Notes: generated from the sequence alone by a model not told the origin. Counted from the stretch's first letter, positions 8,743-17,880 are shown. The stretch is 39,850 nucleotides of DNA from Phycisphaerales bacterium (GCA_030054025.1 JASGCQ010000015.1:1-39850); one strand, 5' to 3'. Program-made: numbers and translations.

Positions 8743-9702
8743 TGGGATTGATATCTCAAATATACAACCCTGCGGTTTATTATCTTTCAATCTAATGTCT
8801 CCTTTCAAATAGTGCATAATTTTTTTTGAAAGATAGAGTCCTAAACCAGAACCCTTAGTCGCTCTTGTGTTTTCGTTACCTATTCTGTAAAATTTATCAA
8901 ACACCTTCTTCTTTTCTGCGTCGGGTATTCCCAAACCCAAATCTCTTATCTGTATTAAAAATTGATTATTTACTTGTAATAAAGAGATAGAAACAGGCTT
9001 ACCCATAGGCGTATATTTTAGGGCATTCTCTAGCACGTTATTAATCACCATTTGCAAGAGCGTTCTATCTGTACGAACTGTCAAGTTGGCGTTAATTTGC
9101 GCTTCAAATCGGTTGGGATAACGAGCATTGTAAATGTCGTAGCAAGATTGTGCTAACTCTGTCAGAGAGCATTGTTCTAGTTCGTGTTGATATTGCCCCC
9201 CCTCCATTTTAGAAGCAACCAATATATTGTTGCACAATTCATTTAGCCTATCCGATTCCTCAATACAGCGGCTCAGTAACTGTTTTTTTTTATCTTCGTC
9301 AAGCTTATGCTTCTCTAAAGTTTGCAGTATTAACTTCATTGCTGCAATAGGCGATTTAAGTTCATGTGTTACCAGAAGCATAAAGTTATGCTGCTGACGA
9401 GATAGCTGATTGCTAAAACGATATGTAGTATAAACAATAGAAGACCCTATCAAAATAACAACGAGAAAAGTAAGCCCCTCTCCCAGATATTGTTTGCTTC
9501 TTTTTGCTCTTCTTAGCGCTACATCTTCATGCATTTTCGCATAGGCCTTAGGCGCATCGGCTGAATCAACCAATAGAGTAAGTGCCGCCTTTTCCTTATT
9601 GTAAATGATACCACTTTGCTTTTCGAGACTAAGCCACCAAAAAGTCAGAGCGGCAATAATGTAAGCCAACAACAGTAAATGAACTACGCTAAACCATTTC
9701 AT
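8737..9702 (-). CDS. Membrane sensor histidine kinase
   Basis: 321 residues. A first membrane segment (about 5-25), a short periplasmic part of some 45 residues, and a second segment (about 75-93) precede a HisKA domain with the H-box LLVTHELKSPIAAM (phospho-accepting H113). The HATPase_c domain follows, with N-box NVLENALKYTP, G1 DLGLGIP and G2 GSGLGLYLSKK. There is no HAMP or PAS domain. No response regulator adjoins it. It lies 5 bases downstream of gldH and overlaps the end of the convergent deacetylase gene by 6 bases. The membrane-anchored receiver at 6123-6629 is the nearest candidate partner. Confidence 0.93.
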   Translation of the reverse strand: MKWFSVVHLLLLAYIIAALTFWWLSLEKQSGIIYNKEKAALTLLVDSADAPKAYAKMHEDVALRRAKRSKQYLGEGLTFLVVILIGSSIVYTTYRFSNQLSRQQHNFMLLVTHELKSPIAAMKLILQTLEKHKLDEDKKKQLLSRCIEESDRLNELCNNILVASKMEGGQYQHELEQCSLTELAQSCYDIYNARYPNRFEAQINANLTVRTDRTLLQMVINNVLENALKYTPMGKPVSISLLQVNNQFLIQIRDLGLGIPDAEKKKVFDKFYRIGNENTRATKGSGLGLYLSKKIMHYLKGDIRLKDNKPQGCIFEISIPS

Positions 9703-9707
9703 AAATA

Positions 9708-10280
9708 TTATGAACCACTTTTGGGTTGTGACACAGAAATGGTGCTTGCTTTTTTCTTCGAACTTTTTTCAATGCGTATGCCAATATGTAATACATCAGC
9801 CAAGGATTGCTCCCTCATGTTTTGCTCTAATCTGATTTCGTAACGTCCTTTCTTACTAAACAATTGATTGATACTTTCCTCAGATATAGAAATCAAGGCA
9901 TCGGTAACAGGGATTTCATTATGATTCAGTACAATCATTCTGCGCTGTTCGTATATTTCGCCCATACCTTCGCCCAGCCATCTTCCTTGAAGATTAGCCA
10001 ATGGAATTTCTATTCGAGTTCTAGTAAAAGTAGTTTCTCCAGGTTGCTTTACAGAAACCCACAACCAAATATTGGAATAAGCGTACAAATTGGTATGCCG
10101 GATAATAAAATGAATATTGTAATGAACACTCGTATCATCTATATCAACAATAAAATTGGGTTTGAAATCTTGCGCCCATTTATTGTTCGGAATATTAAAC
10201 GATTTTTGATAATAGGGTGAGCTGACACAGCCCGAAAGCAGTGTCAATAAAAGATAGCAGCTGATTATAATTCTCGTCAT
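9708..10280 (-). CDS. gldH: Gliding motility lipoprotein GldH
   Basis: A 190-residue lipoprotein. Signal peptide MTRIIISCYLLLTLLSGC with the lipidated cysteine at residue 18. The mature protein carries GldH-family features: VHYNIHFIIRHTNLYAYSNIWLW, IEIPLANLQGRWLGEGMGEIYE, and near the end FSKKGRYEIRLEQNMREQ followed by LADVLHIGIRIEK. GldH is required for gliding in Flavobacterium johnsoniae and belongs to the set of Bacteroidota gliding/type IX secretion lipoproteins. It lies 52 bases after yicC and 5 bases before the kinase gene on the same strand, suggesting one transcript. Confidence 0.93.
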   Translation of the reverse strand: MTRIIISCYLLLTLLSGCVSSPYYQKSFNIPNNKWAQDFKPNFIVDIDDTSVHYNIHFIIRHTNLYAYSNIWLWVSVKQPGETTFTRTRIEIPLANLQGRWLGEGMGEIYEQRRMIVLNHNEIPVTDALISISEESINQLFSKKGRYEIRLEQNMREQSLADVLHIGIRIEKSSKKKASTISVSQPKSGS

Positions 10281-10332
10281 TTTTAAAAAGCAGTTTTAGT
10301 CAATTTATTGAAATGAAAATTAAAACACAATA

Positions 10333-11208
10333 TTAGAGTACATTTAGCACTTGCTCTTTAGCTTTTTCCAGTTGGTCTTTCATGTCCACAATAATTTTTT
10401 GAATATCGGCATCATTCGCTTTTGACCCGAGCGTATTAATCTCTCTGCCCAGTTCTTGCAAGATAAAACCCAATTTTTTCCCTTTTACTTCTTCGGCATT
10501 ACTGAGTATCTCTCTGAAGTAGCTGCAATGCTGCGTCAAGCGAATTTTTTCTTCCGAAAAATCAATCTTTTCAATATAATAAATCAATTCTTGCTCCAAT
10601 CTGTTTTTATCAATATTGGCAGCGGCAACCCACTCCTCCAAAGAAGCATTAATCTTAGAACGTTGTCTTTCGATACGAAGAGGCTCGAATGGAAGAATTT
10701 CTTTTAAGCTACGCTCAATATTAGCAATACAATTTTCCAGATCTTTTTGTAGTGCCTGTCCTTCAACTTGTCTATGATTTTTAAGATTATCTATCGCTTT
10801 GGCTATGGCATTCTTCATGCTTTTCCAATCTTCTTCTTTTAAATTTTCTTGATCTGGAGCGACAATCTCTGGCATAGACATCAGTGTGGCCAAAATATTA
10901 TCTTGCGACAAATTCAGTTGAGTAGCAATATCTTGAATACCTTTATAGTAGTTCAAAGCCAGTTGCACATTAATAGCCATTGGTTTCGAAACGCCATCTT
11001 GCTTCACCGAAATATTCAGTTCTACTGTTCCTCTGACAAGGGCATTGGTAACCAGCACACGAACATCATGCTCGTAAGGACGTAAAGCGGGAGCTATTCG
11101 AGTATTGATATCTAATTGTTTCCCATTAAGCGATTTTATTTCAGCCACTAATTGATAAGGACCAATTGTCGCCTCTTCTCTACCAAAGCCAGTCATTGAA
11201 TACAGCAT
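10333..11208 (-). CDS. yicC: YicC family endoribonuclease
   Basis: 291 residues from the ATG at 11208, which gives the family-typical opening MLYSMTGFGREE. The frame is open to a TTG at 11235 but that adds non-homologous residues. The N-terminal YicC domain is followed by the C-terminal DUF1732 region (IEKIDFSEEKIRLTQHCSYF, then GKKLGFILQELGREINTLGS and a helical end). E. coli YicC is an endoribonuclease acting on small RNAs; the role here is inferred from the family. The 5' end and upstream region of this gene exist a second time in degenerate form at 11404-11528. Confidence 0.95.
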   Translation of the reverse strand: MLYSMTGFGREEATIGPYQLVAEIKSLNGKQLDINTRIAPALRPYEHDVRVLVTNALVRGTVELNISVKQDGVSKPMAINVQLALNYYKGIQDIATQLNLSQDNILATLMSMPEIVAPDQENLKEEDWKSMKNAIAKAIDNLKNHRQVEGQALQKDLENCIANIERSLKEILPFEPLRIERQRSKINASLEEWVAAANIDKNRLEQELIYYIEKIDFSEEKIRLTQHCSYFREILSNAEEVKGKKLGFILQELGREINTLGSKANDADIQKIIVDMKDQLEKAKEQVLNVL

Positions 11209-11284
11209 AAATAATATTTGGGTCTTGACTTGCAAAAGTCAGCAAAGGATTTTTAAAAACAGTATTTTATTTCAAAAGATTTTC
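11161..11284 (-). repeat. Parent copy of a duplicated segment (yicC 5' end plus upstream DNA)
   Basis: This segment covers the first codons of yicC and about 75 bases before its ATG. It aligns to 11404-11528 with one single-base gap, at roughly three quarters identity counted by hand. The best blocks are ATAATATTTGGGT and ATTTTTAAAA. Confidence 0.6.
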
Positions 11285-11403
11285 TGGCAAGTATTAAGAG
11301 TTCCTACTTCATGATTGTTTGGTTTAAAACAAGAGCATTAAGAATATCTATGTCAAATTGCGTACTATTAAACGGTTTTTATCTAATCAACTAGTTGTAC
11401 CGC

Positions 11404-11528
11404 ACCTCTTATAGCCTCTTCGCCACCAAAGCTGGTGCCTCAATACTATATCAATAATATTTGGGTGTTGAATTGTAAAATCCCCAAAAGAATTTTTAAA
11501 ACCACTAAATTATTTAAATAAGATTTTG
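11404..11528 (-). pseudogene. Degenerate duplicate of the yicC 5' end
   Basis: On the minus strand, 11445-11404 reads Y-stop-GTSFGGEEAIRG, against YSMTGFGREEATIG in yicC, and the similarity continues through the upstream non-coding DNA. The start methionine region is lost and a stop is present. The copy ends just before the POT transporter start, so the duplicated upstream DNA may now act as its leader. The DNA between the two copies (11285-11403) holds no recognisable feature. Confidence 0.6.
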
Positions 11529-11532
11529 GTTT

Positions 11533-13080
11533 ATGCCTTATATTGCCGATGTTAAACATAATTCTATGCAGACAGCAAATCTACAACTTGAGCAAATTCA
11601 AAACTTCAAAGGAAAATACCCTAGGCAGTTGTGGTATTTATTTTTTTCTGAGATGTGGGAGCGTTTTAGCTTTTATGGCATGAGAGGAATGCTTACTTTT
11701 TTTATGGTCAATCAATTGATGATGAAAGAAAATGTTGCCAATCTGCAGTATGGTGCTACACAAGCCTTTGTCTATGCTTTCACATTTATTGGTGGTCTTT
11801 TTGCTGATAAAATTTTGGGGTTCAGAAAGTCGCTGTTTTGGGGAGGATTATTGATGATTATCGGCAGTATTATTTTGGCAATAGACCCTGTTAAATTCTT
11901 CTTTTTAGGAATCAGTTTTAATATTATCGGTACCGGCTTTTTTAAGCCCAATATTTCCACAATGGTGGGGTCTCTCTACAAAACAGGTGATGTAAGAAGA
12001 GATGCGGGTTTTTCGCTTTTTTATTCAGGCATTAATATTGGTGCACTTTTTGGGGGATATGCCTGTATTGCCATTGGTAAAGGGAATCTACTAGGGGGTA
12101 TTGTAGCCGAGGGGCTTCGTTGGAATGTGGCTTTTGGATTAGCAGCCATAGTAATGACCATTAGTTTATTGACATTTATCAATACCAAAAAATCGCTCGG
12201 CCCTATCGGGCTGCCTCCTGCTACTGTAACTGAGGGTGGAAAAAAATGGTATGAGTATTCCGTTTATATTGGAGCTTTGGTGGCCATCCCCTTCATTATG
12301 GCAATGGTTGCCAATACAGAATATACAGACTGGTTTATGTATATCATCGGCCCATTCAGTTTGATTTATTTGGCTTACGAAATGACCAAGTATAGTGCTG
12401 CCGAAGTAAAAAAATTGGTTGCGGCATTGCTATTTATTTTATTTTCGGTTGTATTCTGGGCAATCTTTGAACAAGCAGGCGGTTCTTTAAGCTTATTTGC
12501 AGCCAATAATCTAAACAATAAACTATTGGGCGTAATCGAGCTAGACCCCAATGGAGTAAATAATGCAGCCAATTCATTGTTTGTAATCATTTTTGCACCT
12601 ATCATTGGTATCATTTGGATTGCTATGGCGAAGAAAAAGATAGAACCCAATACAGTTGTAAAATTTGGTCTTGGTTTTTTGTTTTTAGGATTTGCTTTTT
12701 ACACATTTTACGCCACACGTTTATTTGCCGATATGCAAGGCGTTGTTTCGCTGGATATTTTTACACTTGCTTATTTTATAGTAACGCTAGGAGAGCTATG
12801 TCTTTCTCCAATAGGGCTTTCTATTATGACAAAATTATCCCCTGCTCGCTTACAAGGCTTAATGATGGGGATGTGGTTTTTAGCTAGCGCATACGGACAA
12901 TATGTAGCAGGTCTTTTCGGTGCCAGTATCGTTTCGAATATTGAAAATGCGAGCAAAATGGATAAACTCATCTCTTATACAGAAGGCTATAAACAATTTG
13001 CGCTATATGCCGTCATTAGTGGTATTGTACTGATAGTCATCTCTCCACTGATACGCAAACTAATGCAAGAAGTAAAATAA
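11533..13080 (+). CDS. POT/PTR family proton-dependent oligopeptide transporter
   Basis: Inner-membrane importer of di- and tripeptides driven by the proton gradient; 515 residues with 12 or more hydrophobic segments. Diagnostic motifs: the N-terminal SEMWERFSFYGMRGMLTFFM containing the ExxERFxxYG signature, FKPNISTMVGSLY, and the PTR2-type FSLFYSGINIGALFGGY. Late segments include FTLAYFIVTLGELCLSPIGL. The ATG at 11533 was taken; the ATG at 11566 would also fit, since the conserved part begins later. It lies 21 bases before the hybrid kinase gene on the same strand, so a common transcript is likely. Confidence 0.93.
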   Translation: MPYIADVKHNSMQTANLQLEQIQNFKGKYPRQLWYLFFSEMWERFSFYGMRGMLTFFMVNQLMMKENVANLQYGATQAFVYAFTFIGGLFADKILGFRKSLFWGGLLMIIGSIILAIDPVKFFFLGISFNIIGTGFFKPNISTMVGSLYKTGDVRRDAGFSLFYSGINIGALFGGYACIAIGKGNLLGGIVAEGLRWNVAFGLAAIVMTISLLTFINTKKSLGPIGLPPATVTEGGKKWYEYSVYIGALVAIPFIMAMVANTEYTDWFMYIIGPFSLIYLAYEMTKYSAAEVKKLVAALLFILFSVVFWAIFEQAGGSLSLFAANNLNNKLLGVIELDPNGVNNAANSLFVIIFAPIIGIIWIAMAKKKIEPNTVVKFGLGFLFLGFAFYTFYATRLFADMQGVVSLDIFTLAYFIVTLGELCLSPIGLSIMTKLSPARLQGLMMGMWFLASAYGQYVAGLFGASIVSNIENASKMDKLISYTEGYKQFALYAVISGIVLIVISPLIRKLMQEVK

Positions 13081-13101
13081 TACCTCTCTTATTTTATCAA
13101 T

Positions 13102-15735
13102 ATGGACTCCAAACGTTATATAGAATTAGAGCGTGAATTAGCCAATATTTCAGACCCAAAAGAGCAAATCAATAAGATGGTGGAATTAGCCATCGAGTTG
13201 AGAAACTATGATATTGAAAGAGCTATTGTATTGAGCGATGAGATCGTAAAACGTTCGGAAGAAGAAAATTATAAAGTAGGGTTCGGAAGGGCTTATAATT
13301 TACGTGGGTGGTGCTATTGGCAACAAGGAAATTATGAAGAAGGATTAAAAATTTTAAAACAAGCAGAAAAAATTGCTCGGGAAACGCATGATCGCTCCTT
13401 ACTGGCTCGTATCTATAATAATTTTGGACACATCTATCGCGATATTGGAGAATTGGGGAACGCACTCAATAATTTTGAAAATGCACTAGCACTCAATGAA
13501 CGTCAAGAAGATATTGCCTCACAAGCAGTCAATTTATCGAGTATAGCCTACATACACTACGACCTTAATGACTATGAAAACGCCCTCGAATTTGCGCTAA
13601 AAGCATTACCAATACTAGAAAAAGCAGAGAGCATTCATCGCACCAATCTACTCTACAATGTGCTGGGTAATATTTATTTTAAGTGCGACAAGCTCAATGA
13701 GGCTTTAAAATATTTTGAGAGAAATCTACAACATTCCGATGCCTCCACAAGCATGCACGCACTTGCACTCAATGGCATAGGCAAAGTAAATTTCAAATTA
13801 AAAAATACAGAGCAGTCCCAATATTATCTGCTACAAGGACAAAAAGAAGCCGATGAAACAGGTCAATTAGAGGTTCAAATTTCTTGCAGGTATTATTTGG
13901 CACTTATCGAAATTGAGCAAGGTGATTATCGCCAAGCAGAAAAAATGCTCCTTCACTCTTTAGACCTTGCCGAACAATTTAATCGTCGTCATGACGAAAT
14001 GAGCTTGCACGAAACGTTGAGCGATTTGTATGATAGAATGGGCAATATACCCAAAGCCTTCTCAAACCTAAAGCAATTTGAAAAATTAAAAGAAGAGATA
14101 TTCCAACAGGCAACCCTGAACCAACTGAGCAATTTGAAGTTGCGCCAACAGGTAGAATTGGCGAACAAAGAAAAAGAGGTAGCTGAAAAAACAGCCCAAC
14201 TCAAGCAACAATTCTTGGCAAACATGAGCCACGAAATTCGTACCCCAATGAATGCTATTGTGGGTATTACACAACTATTATTGGATAAAAATCCTCAGCC
14301 CGACCAGCTCAAATACCTTAATGCCATTAGCCAATCGGCAGACAATCTCCTCATCATCATTAACGATATATTGGACATTGCAAAACTAGAAGCCGGCAAA
14401 ATGACTATTGAGCAAACGAATTTTTCGCTCAAAGATGTAATGCATAGCATAGGAGAAATGCTACACCTCAAAGCTGAAGAAAAAAACATACAGATTATTC
14501 TTAAAACGGATGAAAATATCCCCGAAAAATTATTGGGAGACCCTACCAGACTGCAACAAATATTACTCAACCTTGTGGGTAATGCGATAAAGTTTACAGA
14601 AAAAGGTGCAGTAACCATTGCAACAAATCTAATAGATGCCAACAACGGAAAACTCAATATTCGTTTTGATATTATAGATACCGGAATTGGTATTAGCGAA
14701 GAATATCGCAAACAAATGTTCGAAAGCTTTAGCCAAGCCAGCTCAGATACAACACGCAAATTTGGCGGCACCGGACTTGGGCTAGCCATATCTAAACAAC
14801 TGACTGAGCTGATGCAGGGAAATATTTCGGTCAGCAGTGAGCTAGGAAAAGGGAGCTGTTTCGCCGTCATCATTCCTTTTGCGAAAGCTACAAAAAATAC
14901 GGAAGTACAAAACGAGCAAAAGTTGAGCAATACAGTAATGGAGCTTTTGAAGAACTGCCATATTTTATTAGCCGAAGACAACGAGTTCAATCAACTTGTA
15001 GCCATAGATACTTTACAAACTTTACTTCCAGGTATTCGTATAGACCTTGCTCTCAATGGCGAAGAGGCAATTAGCATGGTAAAGGCAAATCATTATGATA
15101 TGGTTTTGATGGACATTAATATGCCCGTCATGGATGGCATGGAAGCGGCTAAAAGAATAAGGAGTCTGGAAGGAGAAAAAGCCCTTACAAAAATCATAGC
15201 CATGACAGCCAATGTGATGGGAAAAGATGTACGCAAGTACTTTGATATTGGCATGAATACTTATGTTTCTAAACCTTTTAAACAAAACGAGCTGTTATTC
15301 AAAATGGCTGAGGTATTGCAACTTGAAGTACAAAAAGTAGCTCCTGAAAGCAACAATAAGGTTACGAGCAAAGCAACACACAAACAATTACCTGTAAAAA
15401 TAATAGATATGGTTTTCTTGCAGCAATTTACCAAAGGTGATTGGGCGATGCAAAACAAGTACATCTCTATGTTTCTTGAAAATGCCCCGAAATTACTAGC
15501 ACAATTGCACGAAGGGTTATCCAAAAGTGATTTTGAAATGATTAAAATTGCAGCACATTCACTCAAACCACAATTATCTTATATGGGTGTTCCAGAAGAA
15601 GTAAGCAATGTATTTATGTTGGAGCAAAGTGCTGGACAAAAGGCGCAGCAAAACAACATACCTGAGTTGATAGAAAATATCAAAAGAGTTTGCAATAAAG
15701 CGTTTGAAGAATTAAGAATTTATATGAAACACTAA
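13102..15735 (+). CDS. Soluble TPR hybrid histidine kinase with receiver and Hpt domains
   Basis: 877 residues without a signal peptide or membrane segment. Order: tetratricopeptide repeats (about 60-330), a coiled-coil linker rich in K, E and Q (about 340-370), HisKA with [18 protein letters not shown] (H377), HATPase_c with [19 protein letters not shown] and GGTGLGLAI, a receiver domain (about 618-735) with AEDNEFNQ and phospho-acceptor D671 in [12 protein letters not shown], and a C-terminal Hpt domain with [16 protein letters not shown] (H819). It thus carries a full His-Asp-His relay in one chain; the final receiver partner is unknown. The TPRs are probably the input or docking module. 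It follows the peptide transporter by 21 bases, which hints at, but does not prove, peptide- or nutrient-linked signalling. Confidence 0.93.
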   Translation: MDSKRYIELERELANISDPKEQINKMVELAIELRNYDIERAIVLSDEIVKRSEEENYKVGFGRAYNLRGWCYWQQGNYEEGLKILKQAEKIARETHDRSLLARIYNNFGHIYRDIGELGNALNNFENALALNERQEDIASQAVNLSSIAYIHYDLNDYENALEFALKALPILEKAESIHRTNLLYNVLGNIYFKCDKLNEALKYFERNLQHSDASTSMHALALNGIGKVNFKLKNTEQSQYYLLQGQKEADETGQLEVQISCRYYLALIEIEQGDYRQAEKMLLHSLDLAEQFNRRHDEMSLHETLSDLYDRMGNIPKAFSNLKQFEKLKEEIFQQATLNQLSNLKLRQQVELANKEKEVAEKTAQLKQQFLANMSHEIRTPMNAIVGITQLLLDKNPQPDQLKYLNAISQSADNLLIIINDILDIAKLEAGKMTIEQTNFSLKDVMHSIGEMLHLKAEEKNIQIILKTDENIPEKLLGDPTRLQQILLNLVGNAIKFTEKGAVTIATNLIDANNGKLNIRFDIIDTGIGISEEYRKQMFESFSQASSDTTRKFGGTGLGLAISKQLTELMQGNISVSSELGKGSCFAVIIPFAKATKNTEVQNEQKLSNTVMELLKNCHILLAEDNEFNQLVAIDTLQTLLPGIRIDLALNGEEAISMVKANHYDMVLMDINMPVMDGMEAAKRIRSLEGEKALTKIIAMTANVMGKDVRKYFDIGMNTYVSKPFKQNELLFKMAEVLQLEVQKVAPESNNKVTSKATHKQLPVKIIDMVFLQQFTKGDWAMQNKYISMFLENAPKLLAQLHEGLSKSDFEMIKIAAHSLKPQLSYMGVPEEVSNVFMLEQSAGQKAQQNNIPELIENIKRVCNKAFEELRIYMKH

Positions 15736-15823
15736 ATTGCACATTATGAAAATTTCTGTTTTTCTAGGCATGTATTAATAAGAGCATAAATTAGTGATAT
15801 TTTAGAAAATATTTTGTACTATT

Positions 15824-16146
15824 GTGCATGGAAAAAACACGAGGCACAAAAGACAGTCAGGAAACCAAACGTTTGTTGATTTCTTAAAAAAGAAAAAAGG
15901 GACGCACCAGCAAGCAGCAGATTTATACCATGTATCCAAGAGTGCAGTAGATAAAATCTGGACACGGTATAAAGAAAGTGGCGGCAGGGGCATCAAATCA
16001 AAAAAACGTGGTGTTCAAGAAGGCAAGAAGATAAATGGTAAACAATCTGCAGAAATTTTGAATCACCTCGGACAACAATAAATTAAAATCTTGACTATGC
16101 AGGTTTTGGGCTATCTTTTGACTTGATAAAGCGAAATGGGGTGTTT
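15824..16146 (+). pseudogene. Decayed IS630-type transposase
   Basis: Three frames together resemble one IS630 transposase N-terminal region. From ATG 15828 the frame reads MEKTRGTKDSQETK, the usual opening. The next frame (GTG 15824, ending 16081; 85 codons) gives the helix-turn-helix KKGTHQQAADLYHVSKSAVD, then IWTRYKESGGRGIKSKKRG. After its TAA at 16079, a shifted frame from 16090 reads LDYAGFGLSFDLIKRNGV, matching the family pattern LDYALWTR...LIKRxxG. The DDE catalytic domain is absent. A 16-base inverted repeat lies just upstream (15797-15812) and may mark an old end. It is the only trace of a mobile element in the window. The flanks 15736-15823 and 16147-16160 hold nothing else. Confidence 0.7.
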
Positions 16147-16160
16147 TTTGTTTATGCTGT

Positions 16161-16589
16161 TTACCAAACACCATCTTTCATTCGCGTAATCAGCATTTGC
16201 TTGAATTCCCTTTCCGCTTGATACAGTTCTGCTAATTGTTGCGGACTAATAACATTTAAAAGCTCTGCTTTATACTTTTTGCTGAGCGCAAGATCAAGCT
16301 CTTTGTACTCAATATTATTGTCGACTTTTCTGTAAGCATCATAATCGTTAAGATTGCCATGCTCTTGATGAATAAATTGATTTTTAAATCTTTTGCGAAG
16401 CGCAGACCTTTCATCCAAATACCTAGAGTAAATTGACCAAAAATTTTGGCTTTGAGCTTCACTAAGGTTTAATTTGCCACGTACATATTCTTTACGAAGA
16501 TTTCTTACTTTACCTCCTCCATCTCCCTGTGCACTCACATGTAGTGTGCTTAAAACGAATATGCTTATTATAAAAAAGTAATACCTCAT
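16161..16589 (-). CDS. Secreted Spy/CpxP-like protein of the ECF sigma operon
   Basis: 142 residues. Signal peptide MRYYFFIISIFVLSTLHVSAQ with probable cleavage after AQ. The mature part is helical and charged: VRNLRKEYVRGKLNLSEAQSQNF, a basic stretch LRKRFKNQF, and a final LISPQQ-like helix (NVISPQQLAELYQAEREFKQ). This resembles periplasmic Spy/CpxP or Heavy-metal resistance-type proteins, which have the L-T/S-x-x-Q motif; here LNLSEAQ and ISPQQLAELY fit. The assignment is moderate. It is the last gene of a three-gene sigma operon, 31 bases after the membrane protein. Confidence 0.7.
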   Translation of the reverse strand: MRYYFFIISIFVLSTLHVSAQGDGGGKVRNLRKEYVRGKLNLSEAQSQNFWSIYSRYLDERSALRKRFKNQFIHQEHGNLNDYDAYRKVDNNIEYKELDLALSKKYKAELLNVISPQQLAELYQAEREFKQMLITRMKDGVW

Positions 16590-16620
16590 TGTTTTTGCGC
16601 TTGTGTTCTTTTTGAATCAA

Positions 16621-17283
16621 TTAGTTCATTCCATCTTCGTTTAGGTATTGTTTTATTTCTTCATTGCTAACTTGATTATTTAAAATCTGGTTAGGAATAA
16701 CCTTGTTATAAGATAGACCATTTAATATAATATCGGTGTCAAAATCGTCAATATTTTCATGTACATATTCTGAAATTTCAGCTTGGGTTACACCTTCAAA
16801 ATTAAAGTTACTGTTCGTTCTTTGATGATTCATTCTTAAAACTCCATATCCCACAAATACGATTAAGGCGATGGATGCAGCCAATTGTAAATTTCTGAAA
16901 ACAGGGAAGTGCAAAGACTTTTTAATGGTACGATGTTCTTTTACTTTTGAAATTACAGCGGCAGGAAATTCTTCAAAATAATTATTGGGAATGGTAAAAG
17001 GATTGTTTTTGCCCCAATCTGGCTCTTCACTATTTATTTTGGCTAATATTTGCGTTCTTAAGTTGTCGAAGTAAGCAACTCCAGGTTGTTCAAAAGGTGT
17101 CTTATTGCTAATAGGTAATTGAAAATTGTTTTTTTCTGATAAATCAAGCCTATGGGCAATATTGCCATGAAGCTCATTAAAATAATTGTTCGGTATGGCA
17201 AAAGGAACAGCTTTCGGAATATCAAGTAATAACTTGATTCCCAATTCGTTTAATTCATTTTCAATGTGTTCTGCCCGTTTCAT
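16621..17283 (-). CDS. Putative membrane anti-sigma-like protein with a threefold PF..P..YF motif
   Basis: Not recognised as a named family. From ATG 17283 it has 220 residues; a TTG at 17310 would add nine and place the start 3 bases after the sigma gene. Counting from the longer form, the N-terminal cytoplasmic part contains three copies of one motif: PFAIPNNYFNELHGNI (36-51), PFEQPGVAYFDNLRTQI (72-88) and PFTIPNNYFEEFPAAV (104-119). One membrane segment follows (about 141-159, LQLAASIALIVFVGYGVLR), then an acidic C-terminal part with EYVHENIDDFDTD and a second acidic end. The position directly after an ECF sigma gene suggests an anti-sigma role. No zinc-binding HxxxCxxC motif is present. 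Confidence 0.65.
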   Translation of the reverse strand: MKRAEHIENELNELGIKLLLDIPKAVPFAIPNNYFNELHGNIAHRLDLSEKNNFQLPISNKTPFEQPGVAYFDNLRTQILAKINSEEPDWGKNNPFTIPNNYFEEFPAAVISKVKEHRTIKKSLHFPVFRNLQLAASIALIVFVGYGVLRMNHQRTNSNFNFEGVTQAEISEYVHENIDDFDTDIILNGLSYNKVIPNQILNNQVSNEEIKQYLNEDGMN

Positions 17284-17313
17284 ATCATTTAGACTATAGT
17301 ATAAGTTCAAAGT

Positions 17314-17880
17314 TTAACTTTCTTTCAAAAAAGCTTCAATTTTTTTTGCAGCATGGTGATAAGATGCTTTTAATGCGCCTTCGGATGTTTCTAGTACTTC
17401 CGACATTTTCTCGTAAGGCATTTCGTCATAATATCGAAGGTTAAAAACAATCCTTTGTTTTTCGGGCAAGGTTTGAATCGCTTGTTGTAATTTCCATTCT
17501 ATCTTGTTGCTGTCGTAACCTTGCTCTGCTTTTAGCTTGTTAGATAATCCATTACCGTCCGCTCCATCATCGTCCATACTTAAAGAGCTTCGTCTTTTTT
17601 GTTGTTCTAAGTAGGTGAGTGTTTCATTTGTTCCAATCCGATAAAGCCAAGTGTAAAAATTTGCTTCTTCTCGAAATTCGCCCAAATTTTTCCAAACTTT
17701 AATAAAAACATTTTGCAATACATCGTTGGCGTCTTCATGATGGATGACCATTCTACGAATATGCCAATAGATACGCTCTTGATAGCGTTTGATGAGCTCA
17801 GTAAAAGCTCTTTCTTTGGTTTCGTCGTTGCGAAAAGCCACAAGCAAACTACGGTCGTCGAGATGTGCTAATGATGCCAT
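17314..17880 (-). CDS. ECF-type RNA polymerase sigma factor
   Basis: 188 residues. Region 2 is seen as FTELIKRYQERIYWHIRRMV with EDANDVLQNVFIKVWKNL, and FYTWLYRIGTNETLTYL contains the usual WLYRIA-like end. A charged linker (MDDDGADGNG) separates it from region 4: LPEKQRIVFNLRYYDEMPY, MSEVLETSEGALKASYHHAAKKI, the helix-turn-helix. It directs RNA polymerase to a specific regulon, probably held by the membrane protein encoded next. First gene of a three-gene operon. The trigger is unknown; the Spy-like third gene hints at envelope stress. Confidence 0.93.
   Translation of the reverse strand: MASLAHLDDRSLLVAFRNDETKERAFTELIKRYQERIYWHIRRMVIHHEDANDVLQNVFIKVWKNLGEFREEANFYTWLYRIGTNETLTYLEQQKRRSSLSMDDDGADGNGLSNKLKAEQGYDSNKIEWKLQQAIQTLPEKQRIVFNLRYYDEMPYEKMSEVLETSEGALKASYHHAAKKIEAFLKES

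Noticed and set aside
14295..14990. A 231-codon minus-strand frame across the hybrid kinase
   Set aside because: Antisense to the HATPase and linker region; low-complexity hydrophobic and serine-rich translation, no start signals.
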